The notes beneath the pieces are model-generated. The model was not told where the DNA came from and ran no database searches. It saw only the letters and a list, made by a program, of their open reading frames with translations. A program made the translations under genes and the position numbers. Below are positions 1-6,847 of a stretch of 8,146 nt of DNA, one piece after another (the stretch's first letter is position 1; each line of letters begins with the position of its first letter). This stretch comes from Anaerolineaceae bacterium (lineage in GTDB: Bacteria > Chloroflexota > Anaerolineae > Anaerolineales > Anaerolineaceae). The stretch covers positions 1 to 8,146 of the forward strand of contig WOZC01000065.1 of NCBI GenBank assembly GCA_011620465.1, given 5' to 3'.

Positions 1-1370
1 GCAAGGAAGGCGTAGTCCAGTTCTTCCCCTTGCAGAGCACGCTCGATATTGTGACGCGCTATCACTGTATCCACATTGATCACAGCCAGGGTAAGTGTAA
101 AAAGCAGCCCGGCAGACAAAAGAATCAAAGCCAGCCGTTTGAACTGGTTGGAAAATTCCATCACGATCAGCGAAATCAAGACAGCCGCGAGGAAGAAAAT
201 AAAAATCTGAGGAATGAAGCGGAAAGCTGTCAACCCATAAGCGTCAACATACATGACGATCCGCTTGTAAGCTGATACCAGGACGACACCGACCTGCAGC
301 AACAGCAGCCCGCCAAGCAAGGTGAAAAGGATCTTTTTGGGTTTGCTTTCCCGGCGGGTAAAGGACGCCAGGGCATAGTAAACTACACCGGCAATTGCGG
401 CAACCAGCAGCAGCTCCCTGAAACCCCGGTCAGCATATTGCGCGTAGGTGTAGCCATCCTGCGTGATATTGGCTTGACCGGCAAAGAAGTATTGGAATTG
501 AATGATCAAGAAAAACGCAAAAAGAAGGTTCAGGCTTACCAAGGTGATGGTCGTCTCGGTCATCCCCAAAACGGGCTTTAGCTGGGGCTTATCTGGTTCG
601 ATCACTATTGGTTTGTTGCTGTGCACCACCAATAACCATAGTGCTGCTGCCAGAAGCCAGGTAAAAAGGAGCGTCAGGAAGATCCGTCCGAGCAATTGTG
701 ACAGGAAATCGGTCTTGAGCCATTCAAACAACGAATCGACCTTGCTTTCAAAGATCGCGTCGGCATAAGCGAAAAGAAAGGTAAAAATCAGCAGAAGCGG
801 TATCGTGATCAGGACCCCTTTCAGGATTCCAAGGGCAAGGCGTCGACCGGAATCCTTCTTTTCGGGTTCTCTCCCAGGTGTGTTTACTGCCTGCGTGGCG
901 ATAACCGGGAATCCAACGAAAAAGCCAGCAATTGCCAGGAATGCCGCCTTCAGGTATTCGCGGATGCGATACTGCCACCACTGCCCGCTAAAGAATTCGG
1001 CGGTCAGCAAAGCCAGGCTGACCAAGGAGACCAGCATGGAGAGCAATCTGGTGTAATTCTCGCTGCGAAGAGCTGGTACCAGGCTAACGATCAGCGTCAA
1101 ACCCAGGAGAATCCAGGAAGATGTGGGAATTTTTCGCTCTTGCAGACGGCTGTTGAAAACGTAGAGGGCACAAACAAGCAATACAGAGAGCGACCAACGA
1201 AGACCAATCTCCCGAATACCCCACCAGAGCAGCATCATGACGGCACCAGCCACGAATAGGCTGAGCAAAGAAAGACCGGGTCGCTTCAGTTCTTCTTTTG
1301 GCAGAAACCCGGTTTTGTCTTCAATTTCAATGTTTTCAGGCTTATTTTCAGTTACTGGTTCTTCATTCAT
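1..1370 (-). CDS. DUF4173-family multi-pass integral membrane protein (3' end beyond window)
   Basis: The reading frame is open from an ATG at 1370 to the window edge, giving at least 456 residues with no stop. The start is supported by GAGG about 8 bases upstream. The first 32 residues are acidic and polar (cytosolic tail), followed by roughly ten hydrophobic segments. DUF4173-like features are a YADAIF motif after a long TM near residue 200, a YTYAQYADRGFRELL stretch, a YVDAYGLTAFR stretch, and a late VDTVIARHNIERAL segment resembling the NPDALIARxNIxRA of that family. After that segment, family members usually carry a short soluble C-terminal part, which would lie outside the window. The function is unknown for the family, and no catalytic motif is visible. 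The gene is divergent from the GH1 gene and has its own promoter candidate at 1516-1544. I checked the frame at several internal points and found no frameshift. The family call rests on remembered motifs; the related DUF4153 family is the alternative. Confidence 0.85.
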   Translation of the reverse strand, partial: MNEEPVTENKPENIEIEDKTGFLPKEELKRPGLSLLSLFVAGAVMMLLWWGIREIGLRWSLSVLLVCALYVFNSRLQERKIPTSSWILLGLTLIVSLVPALRSENYTRLLSMLVSLVSLALLTAEFFSGQWWQYRIREYLKAAFLAIAGFFVGFPVIATQAVNTPGREPEKKDSGRRLALGILKGVLITIPLLLIFTFLFAYADAIFESKVDSLFEWLKTDFLSQLLGRIFLTLLFTWLLAAALWLLVVHSNKPIVIEPDKPQLKPVLGMTETTITLVSLNLLFAFFLIIQFQYFFAGQANITQDGYTYAQYADRGFRELLLVAAIAGVVYYALASFTRRESKPKKILFTLLGGLLLLQVGVVLVSAYKRIVMYVDAYGLTAFRFIPQIFIFFLAAVLISLIVMEFSNQFKRLALILLSAGLLFTLTLAVINVDTVIARHNIERALQGEELDYAFL

Positions 1371-1515
1371 AGAAATACCTCATTTCAGTTTTTCCTAAAA
1401 GTTTTCACAGTCTTTTCCCGAAGGAGCCACCGTAAACCCGCGTTTTAAAAATAAGGATTGGGTGGGAATCAAAGGTATGCTCAAGGATCTCAGAAGAAAA
1501 CCGCTTTTCGGATTG

Positions 1516-1544
1516 AGGATAGCATAATCACTTTCCACTGTCAG
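1516..1544 (-). promoter_or_regulatory. Sigma70-type promoter candidate for the DUF4173 gene
   Basis: On the minus strand CTGACA (1544-1539; five of six matches to TTGACA) is followed after exactly 17 bases by TATCCT (1521-1516; four of six matches to TATAAT). Transcription would begin near 1509, leaving a leader of about 140 bases before the ATG at 1370. This is long enough for leader-level control, though I see no riboswitch in it. The call rests on consensus matching only. Confidence 0.4.
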
Positions 1545-1655
1545 AGACTTCCAATCACTATCAAGAATTTTTTTGATTAGTTAGTTTTGTTTCTGCCTTT
1601 TGAAATTATAAGATATTCTTCCATTCGGATAAAACGTAGGCACTTTATCGGGCAA

Positions 1656-1696
1656 TTGAATTCTTTTTCAAGAACCAGGGCATCTGTTGATACAAT
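1656..1696 (+). promoter_or_regulatory. Weak promoter candidate and small dyad before the GH1 gene
   Basis: TACAAT at 1691-1696 matches five of six bases of the -10 consensus and lies 30 bases before the GH1 ATG. The matching -35 is poor: TTCAAG at 1667-1672 with an 18-base spacer. The dyad TTGAA-N6-TTCAA (1656-1671) overlaps that -35 position, where a repressor or activator site could lie. Only five bases per arm match, so this may be chance. Confidence 0.28.
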
Positions 1697-1726
1697 TCAA
1701 GCAATCAACTTTCAGCAGGAGGAAGT

Positions 1727-3052
1727 ATGCCCAGAGCGACTTTCAATTTTCCAACCGGTTTTTTATGGGGAACTGCCACCGCAGCTCACCAGGTGGAAGG
1801 CAATAACATCAACAACGACTGGTGGACCTGGGAGCAGGAGCCAGGGCGCATTCACGACGGCGATCGCAGCGGAAAAGCATGTGACTGGTGGGGCGGTCGC
1901 TGGCGCGAAGATTTCGACCGCGCGCAGGATGGCTGGCAAAACGCTCACCGGTTTTCCGTGGAATGGTCGCGTATTCAACCGGAGCCCGATCGTTGGGATG
2001 AGGCTGTTCTGGACCGCTACCGGGAGATGCTGTTGGGTTTGCGCGAGCGGAATATGACCGCCATGATCACCTTGCATCACTTCACCAGCCCTCAATGGCT
2101 TGCTGATATGGGAGGATGGGAAAATGAAGCGGTTGTCGACCTCTTCGCTTCATATGTCAGGCGGACGGTTGAGGCTCTCAAGTCGCATTGTCAGCTGTGG
2201 GTCACAATCAATGAGCCGAATGTCTATATGAACGGTGGTTACCTGGGAGGAGGCTTCCCTCCAGGTAAGAACGACCAGAAAACCGCCCTAAAAGTACTGC
2301 TCAACATGGTAAAGGCGCATGTGGCTGCTTACCAGGTCATTCATGAATTGCAGCCAAATGCCCAGGTAGGTGTCGCGCACAATTGGCGCGGGTTCAAACC
2401 TGCTAATAATGGTCCTCTGACCCGATACGTCACTAAATTACACCACAAAGTATTTAACGATGCATTTGCTTTGACTTTGAAGACAGGAAAATTTGACGCG
2501 GTGATGCTCAAAGCAGACGTCCCGCAGGCTAAAGGCACCCAAGATTTCGTCGGGCTCAATTATTACACACGTGATTTGATCAAGTTTGACCTTGGTAAAA
2601 GCGGTAATGCTTTCAGCAATCGTTATTTTTCCAAGGACGCGCTCCTGTCAGAGGCCGGCTTTTTGGCAAACGACCCGCAAGGTTTTCAAGAAGCGATCAA
2701 ATGGGCGAACAGCTTTGAATTGCCAATTTACATCACAGAAAACGGTTGCGACGACAGCAAAGATGATTTTCGCAGGCGCTATTTACTCGAACATCTGCAA
2801 GCCATGTGGCATATGATCAACAACAACAGCCCGGTAAAGGGTTATTTCCACTGGACCCTGGTGGACAATTTCGAATGGGAACGCGGCTGGAGCCAACGCT
2901 TCGGCTTATGGGGGCTGGACCCGCTAACACAGATCCGCACCAAGCGTGTTAGCGCAGACCTGTATGCGGAAATCTGCCGGACAAACGCGATCACGTCTGA
3001 GGCGGTAGAGAAATTCGCCCCTGAGGTGTACGACTTACTCTATCCGGAGTAA
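1727..3052 (+). CDS. Glycoside hydrolase family 1 enzyme (beta-glucosidase/beta-galactosidase type)
   Basis: This 441-residue protein is close to the usual GH1 length (about 440-480) and should fold as one (beta/alpha)8 barrel. GH1 enzymes are retaining beta-glycosidases. The N-terminal signature GFLWGTATAAHQVEG is at residues 11-25. The predicted acid/base is E163 in TINEPN, and the predicted nucleophile is E338 in ITENG. The C-terminal WTLVDNFEWERGWSQRFGL segment contains the NFEW glutamate that binds the glycone hydroxyls in this family. No signal peptide is visible, so it is probably cytoplasmic and acts on imported oligosaccharides or aryl/alkyl glycosides. The start is fixed by AGGAGG seven bases upstream. 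No transporter or sugar regulator is adjacent in the window, so the substrate (beta-glucoside, galactoside, fucoside or other) cannot be assigned. Catalytic residues are intact and I see no truncation. A weak promoter candidate precedes the gene, and no terminator follows it before the DUF218 gene. Confidence 0.95.
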   Translation: MPRATFNFPTGFLWGTATAAHQVEGNNINNDWWTWEQEPGRIHDGDRSGKACDWWGGRWREDFDRAQDGWQNAHRFSVEWSRIQPEPDRWDEAVLDRYREMLLGLRERNMTAMITLHHFTSPQWLADMGGWENEAVVDLFASYVRRTVEALKSHCQLWVTINEPNVYMNGGYLGGGFPPGKNDQKTALKVLLNMVKAHVAAYQVIHELQPNAQVGVAHNWRGFKPANNGPLTRYVTKLHHKVFNDAFALTLKTGKFDAVMLKADVPQAKGTQDFVGLNYYTRDLIKFDLGKSGNAFSNRYFSKDALLSEAGFLANDPQGFQEAIKWANSFELPIYITENGCDDSKDDFRRRYLLEHLQAMWHMINNNSPVKGYFHWTLVDNFEWERGWSQRFGLWGLDPLTQIRTKRVSADLYAEICRTNAITSEAVEKFAPEVYDLLYPE

Positions 3053-3160
3053 AAAAAGACCGACAATTACGGATTGACCTATGGTTTAAAATAGCACCAA
3101 TTCTCCTTCGGGCTTGAATCTTGCAACTATATAGGCAGGTTTAGTTCAAAGGAGAAGAAC

Positions 3161-3931
3161 ATGTTTAGCATCATTCGAGATTTCTTCCTGCAATTAGTCA
3201 ATCCGCTTGCGTTTGTGAGTGTGGTTCTCTTTATTTCCCTATTCTTAATCAAAAAAAAGCCGAAAACAGCCATCTGGTTTGTCGTAATTTGTTTGGTGAT
3301 CATCACCGTCTTTGGTAACCCCTATTTCTCAACTTTCCTGACTCGCTCAATGGAATGGCGCCATATGCCCAACCAGGCCATGCCAAACGCCGATGCAATT
3401 CTGCTTATTGCTAATGGAACATATGTTTCGGAGACCCCGCGACAGCGCGTTGAGGTGGGGGAGGAAGCTGACAGTGTGCTCTACAGTGCCATGTATTATC
3501 AACAAAAACTTGCGCCTGTGATCATTGTCAGTGGAAGCTCTGTACGCGCAAACAGCACAAAAGTCCTTTTGATGGAACTGAGCGTGCCCGAGGATGCGAT
3601 CATTGTTCAGGCAAATTCTTCCAATTTGCGCGAGGATGTTTCCCTCTCGCTGGAGATAATTAAGGAAAAGGAAATCAAATCCGTCATTTTAGTGACCTCC
3701 GCCCTCAAAATAGATCGCACCATGTTCTTACTGCGGGAAAGTGATTTGACCGTCACCCCCGCACCCACCAATTACCGGGTCACGCTCAGCGATTGGCAGA
3801 ACCTGACTGATTGGAAATGGCAGCAAATCATTACCCACCTCTTGCCTACCAGTGCCGCGTTGGAGCAGACCTTCCAGGCATTGTGGGAATACTTTGGCCT
3901 GACCTTTTATCGAATCAGGTCCATCTTTTAA
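3161..3931 (+). CDS. YdcF/ElyC-like DUF218 membrane-anchored protein, divergent
   Basis: The protein has 256 residues. Two hydrophobic segments (about 16-30 and 37-51) are joined by the basic turn KKKPK, followed by a DUF218-type domain from about residue 77. Family landmarks are DAILLIANG (78-86, in place of the usual DAIVVLGGG), IIVSGSS (121-127), LVTSALKIDR (177-186), and a C-terminal LPTSAALEQT...EYFGLTFYRIR (228-253) that matches the family's closing segment well. DUF218 proteins are linked to envelope biogenesis (SanA, ElyC), but their biochemical activity is largely unknown. Two conserved features are altered: the glycine-rich first loop, and the histidine of the TSAxHxxR motif, which is Lys183 here. 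The start is supported by AGGAG eight bases upstream. The gene lies 108 bases after the GH1 gene with no hairpin between them, so read-through is possible. A TATATA box at 3128-3133 lacks a good -35. An intrinsic terminator follows the stop. Confidence 0.82.
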   Translation: MFSIIRDFFLQLVNPLAFVSVVLFISLFLIKKKPKTAIWFVVICLVIITVFGNPYFSTFLTRSMEWRHMPNQAMPNADAILLIANGTYVSETPRQRVEVGEEADSVLYSAMYYQQKLAPVIIVSGSSVRANSTKVLLMELSVPEDAIIVQANSSNLREDVSLSLEIIKEKEIKSVILVTSALKIDRTMFLLRESDLTVTPAPTNYRVTLSDWQNLTDWKWQQIITHLLPTSAALEQTFQALWEYFGLTFYRIRSIF

Positions 3932-3975
3932 CCAGGTTAGTTCGCTGACCCTCTATCAGCGATAAAACTTCCGCG

Positions 3976-4013
3976 AAAAGCCTGTTGGTTCAGCCAGCAG
4001 GCTTTTGTGTTTA
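3976..4013 (+). terminator. Intrinsic terminator after the DUF218 gene
   Basis: A nine-base-pair stem (GCCTGTTGG at 3980-3988 with CCAGCAGGC at 3994-4002, one G-U pair) closes a five-base loop. It is followed by TTTTGTGTTT. Four As before the stem can pair with the first Ts, as in bidirectional terminators. It lies 45 bases after the DUF218 stop and separates that gene from the serpins. Confidence 0.88.
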
Positions 4014-4016
4014 ATT

Positions 4017-4044
4017 TTGAAAGGGAACAGAACGAGGATAGAAT
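4017..4044 (+). promoter_or_regulatory. Promoter candidate for the serpin pair
   Basis: TTGAAA (4017-4022) and TAGAAT (4039-4044) each match five of six consensus bases and are separated by 16 bases. The predicted transcription start, near 4051, leaves a short leader of about 27 bases before the first serpin ATG. The -35 box begins within a few bases of the preceding gene's terminator tail, so the serpins would be insulated from upstream transcription and started immediately afterwards. Confidence 0.55.
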
Positions 4045-4077
4045 TCGTCATCAAGGTAGAGAAGATAAGGAGAAGGA

Positions 4078-5376
4078 ATGAAACGATTGCTCTTAACCTG
4101 CCTGGCAGTTTTGTTTTTTCTAAGCGCTTGCGTTCCGATAACACCTCAGCCAGATCCCAACACTGATTTACCAACCGAGGAAAAGGAAATGTTAACCGGC
4201 AAAGTTGATTACAATCCAAACCCACAATATACATCCGAAGAAACCGTAAAACTGGCAGATGCAAACAACCAATTCGCTTTTGATCTTTACCAACAACTCA
4301 AGAGCGGACAAGGAAACTTGCTTTATTCCCCCTATAGCCTTTTTCAAGCCTTGACCATGGTCTATGGCGGCGCCAGAGGTGATACCGCAGACCAGTTCGA
4401 ACAGGTCTTGCATTATTCCTTCTCGGAAGAAGAGATTCACCGGGTGAGCAACGCGCTCAACATCGCGCTTTCTTCAAAATCAGGCTCTTCAGATCAGGAT
4501 GATCAAACCTTCATACTTGAAATTGCCAACGCGCTTTGGGCACAGCAGAATGGACACATCGAGGAGTCTTACCTCGATTTGTTATATGAAAACTATGCCG
4601 CCGGCATGCGCACCGTCGATTTTTCCCAATCGCAGGAAGCTGCTGACTTGATCAACCAGTGGGCAAAGGAACATACGAACGACAGGATCAAGGAAATCGC
4701 TACGCCCAGTATGTTCAATGCCAACACCCGCCTTGCTCTGACCAATGCTGTTTACTTCAAAGGAGCCTGGCGACTACCTTTCATGGCAGCTAATACCCAT
4801 AAGCAGGATTTCAAGCTTTTGAGTGGTGAAGCGGTCGAAGTGGATATGATGACGGCTTTTGAGGAATTCCGCGCGCTGAAGAATGACCAGGTCCAAATGG
4901 TTGAACTGGGTTACTACAACAGCCCGATGGTGATGGACTTGATCGCGCCTGTAGATGGCAACTGGGAGGCTTTTTCTCAAACGCTTACTACAGGATTGCT
5001 GGAAGATTACCTGAACCAACTAAGCACGAACAGGGTCAACTTGAGCCTGCCAAAGTTCAAGATCGAGACCCCGGAAATGGATTTGATCAACCCAATGCAA
5101 GCCCTCGGACTGATCGATGTTTTTGGGATGAACGCTGATTTATCCGGTATGACCGGTGATAAGAGCCTTCTGATTTCGACCCTTGTGCAAAAAGCTTTCA
5201 TTGATGTCAACGAAGCCGGAACCGAAGCTGCCGCCGTCACCATCGCTGTAGCCCAGGAGAAGGGCATGATTTCTCCTGAACCAATCACGATAAGCTTTGA
5301 CAGCCCCTTCCTATACCTAATCCGTGATACCGATACTGGCACGATTCTGTTTATCGGTCAGTTAATACAACCATAA
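4078..5376 (+). CDS. Lipoprotein serpin 1 (predicted inhibitory, Lys at P1)
   Basis: This 432-residue protein begins with a lipoprotein signal (MKRLLLT, hydrophobic core, lipobox LSAC with Cys18). A polar linker to about residue 60 precedes a complete serpin fold. Landmarks are LLYSPYSLFQAL (81-92), TNAVYFKGAW (222-231), LSLPKFKIE, and the hinge VNEAGTEAAAVT. Small residues at P12-P10 indicate an inhibitory serpin that inserts its loop after cleavage. Counting from Gly381 as P15, P1-P1' is Lys395-Gly396, suggesting a trypsin-like target. The loop is about four residues longer than that of alpha-1-antitrypsin up to the FDSPF segment, so P1 is provisional. The canonical LPYxG...MxIxLP region reads VELGYYNSPMVMDLIAP (275-291), which is divergent. 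AAGGAG at 4067-4072 supports the start. The protein is likely anchored on the outer face of the membrane. It is the first gene of a two-serpin operon. Confidence 0.93.
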   Translation: MKRLLLTCLAVLFFLSACVPITPQPDPNTDLPTEEKEMLTGKVDYNPNPQYTSEETVKLADANNQFAFDLYQQLKSGQGNLLYSPYSLFQALTMVYGGARGDTADQFEQVLHYSFSEEEIHRVSNALNIALSSKSGSSDQDDQTFILEIANALWAQQNGHIEESYLDLLYENYAAGMRTVDFSQSQEAADLINQWAKEHTNDRIKEIATPSMFNANTRLALTNAVYFKGAWRLPFMAANTHKQDFKLLSGEAVEVDMMTAFEEFRALKNDQVQMVELGYYNSPMVMDLIAPVDGNWEAFSQTLTTGLLEDYLNQLSTNRVNLSLPKFKIETPEMDLINPMQALGLIDVFGMNADLSGMTGDKSLLISTLVQKAFIDVNEAGTEAAAVTIAVAQEKGMISPEPITISFDSPFLYLIRDTDTGTILFIGQLIQP

Positions 5377-5409
5377 GGAGTAAAAAACCTTTTTTGAAGG
5401 AGTAAAAAA
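5375..5409 (+). repeat. Duplicated 13-base segment carrying the ribosome binding site between the serpins
   Basis: AAGGAGTAAAAAA occurs at 5375-5387 and again at 5397-5409, a 22-base period with CCTTTTTTG between the copies. The second copy supplies the AAGGAG Shine-Dalgarno sequence, seven bases ahead of the serpin 2 ATG (5409), whose A is the last base of the repeat. The first copy begins in the serpin 1 stop codon and precedes no start codon. The repeat is exact in the sequence. Its cause (local slippage duplication) is inference. Confidence 0.85.
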
Positions 5410-6791
5410 TGAAAACACACAGACTATTGATAACTGCCACACTAATCCTCGCATTCATATTGAGTGCTTGTAGCCCTGCAGTCGAGACCATTGAACCAAA
5501 ACCAACCGACAGCATAACCGAACCCTACCCGATTGAGGAAACCCAGGAGCCAGGACAGGCTTATCCGGTCGAGGAAAGCCCCACGCAACCAGGTTCTGGC
5601 GATGTCAGCGGTGGTATGGCGTACATTACTGACCCGGTCGCCAGTCAGGATGACCTGCGCGATCATGCTGAAGATATTAACAAGTTTGCCATCCAACTCT
5701 ATCGCAAATTGGCTGCGGAAGATGGCAACCTGATCTATTCGCCTTACAGTATCTACCAGGCTTTCCTGATGGTCTATGCTGGTGCTGATGCTGAGACAAA
5801 GACTGAAATTGCCCAGGCATTAGATATCGAGATGGATGATGACAAAGATGTTCATAATCTGATGAATGCGCTCAACAAGTTGCTGACCACCCCGCCTGCT
5901 TACCTGGACGAAAATGCGCAGCCGCTGCAATTCAATGTTGCCAATGCGCTTTGGGTCCAACAGGATATTGAAATAAGCCAGGACTTTTTGGATACACTTT
6001 CAGCGAATTACAATGCCGGCTTGAAACTGGTTGATTTTTCCAATCCTGAAGACGCCCGCCAGGCGATCAACTTGTGGGTTGCCGCGCAGACAAATGACAA
6101 AATCAAAGATTTGATCCCCCAGGGTGTGCTTAACGAGCTGACCCGCCTGGTGATCACCAATGCTGTCTACTTCAAGGGTGCCTGGCAGAATCCGTTCAAC
6201 CCGGACAGAACAACCAGCGAGCCTTTTTTCTTACTGGATGGCAGCGAACAAGCAGTTGAAATGATGCGCAATAGCTACACAGGCGCTGGTTTGGTAAGCG
6301 AACGCTTCCAGGCTGTCAAATTGCCTTACCAGGGCGGCAATTATGCCATGGCGGTCATCATGCCTACCGGTGATTTCGGAGAATTCGAACAAAGCCTGGA
6401 TGAAGATGGCTTAAAGCAGATTTTGAGCGAATTCGATGGCATATTTGGTCAGGTCAACCTTGGAATGCCCAAATTCAAGACTGAAAGCTCATTCAACCTG
6501 GGTGAACAGATGAAAGCCTTGGGTATCCAACAAGCATTTGACAGCCAGGCAGCTGACTTTACCAGCATCAGCGACAAGATGGATCTGTACATCACGGATG
6601 TTTTGCACAAGGCCTACATCGATGTAAATGAAGAAGGTACCGAAGCCGCCGCAGCTACAGCCATAGCGGTAGGTACGACCTCCATGCCAGCCGATAGTTG
6701 GGACATCACTTTCGACCATCCGTTTATTTATGTGATCTACGAGACCACTACCAACGCGATCGTTTTTATGGGTCGCGTAGTAGCGCCGTAA
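5409..6791 (+). CDS. Lipoprotein serpin 2 (predicted inhibitory, Thr-Ser reactive site)
   Basis: This 460-residue protein has a lipoprotein signal (MKTHRLL, hydrophobic core, lipobox LSAC with Cys21). A flexible linker of about 55 residues follows, acidic and rich in proline. It includes a 12-residue near-repeat (YPIEETQEPGQA at 40-51, YPVEESPTQPGS at 52-63). The serpin domain is canonical: LIYSPYSIYQAF (108-119), TNAVYFKGAW (250-259), VKLPYQGGN...MAVIMP (303-320), NLGMPKFK, and the hinge VNEEGTEAAAAT, a textbook inhibitory hinge. With Gly410 as P15, P1-P1' is Thr424-Ser425, with Met426 next. The loop is about three residues longer than that of alpha-1-antitrypsin, so the scissile bond is uncertain. 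The gene lies 32 bases after serpin 1 and shares DNA-level similarity with it, implying an old tandem duplication. The longer linker would hold the inhibitor further from the membrane. A strong terminator follows. Confidence 0.95.
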   Translation: MKTHRLLITATLILAFILSACSPAVETIEPKPTDSITEPYPIEETQEPGQAYPVEESPTQPGSGDVSGGMAYITDPVASQDDLRDHAEDINKFAIQLYRKLAAEDGNLIYSPYSIYQAFLMVYAGADAETKTEIAQALDIEMDDDKDVHNLMNALNKLLTTPPAYLDENAQPLQFNVANALWVQQDIEISQDFLDTLSANYNAGLKLVDFSNPEDARQAINLWVAAQTNDKIKDLIPQGVLNELTRLVITNAVYFKGAWQNPFNPDRTTSEPFFLLDGSEQAVEMMRNSYTGAGLVSERFQAVKLPYQGGNYAMAVIMPTGDFGEFEQSLDEDGLKQILSEFDGIFGQVNLGMPKFKTESSFNLGEQMKALGIQQAFDSQAADFTSISDKMDLYITDVLHKAYIDVNEEGTEAAAATAIAVGTTSMPADSWDITFDHPFIYVIYETTTNAIVFMGRVVAP

Positions 6792-6810
6792 AAGTTAGTT
6801 GGAATATAGT

Positions 6811-6847
6811 AACACCCCGTCATGTCCTGGCGGGGTGTTGTTTTTTT
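6811..6847 (+). terminator. Intrinsic terminator of the serpin operon
   Basis: A perfect nine-base-pair stem, AACACCCCG (6811-6819) with CGGGGTGTT (6831-6839), encloses an 11-base loop. It is followed by a run of seven Ts (6841-6847). It lies 19 bases after the serpin 2 stop, as expected for the end of this transcript. Confidence 0.92.

Larger units (their letters stand above)
1371..1726. other. Divergent intergenic region, no gene
   Basis: These 356 bases separate the divergent DUF4173 and GH1 genes. They are AT-rich, particularly 1560-1620, and I see no coding frame with a credible start, no RNA gene and no terminator hairpin. The stretch at 1555-1582 has an imperfect dyad (CTATCAA against TTGATTAG around a T-rich loop). 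It is too weak and AT-rich to call. The promoter candidates are listed separately. Confidence 0.7.

Noticed and set aside
1763..2095. Minus-strand open frame of 110 codons inside the GH1 gene
   Set aside because: It is a shadow of the GH1 coding sequence, which has catalytic motifs and a strong ribosome binding site.
1727..6791. A single GH1-DUF218-serpin operon acting as one system
   Set aside because: A strong terminator at 3976-4013 and a good promoter at 4017-4044 separate the serpins from the upstream pair. Nothing in the sequence links the glycosidase to protease inhibition.
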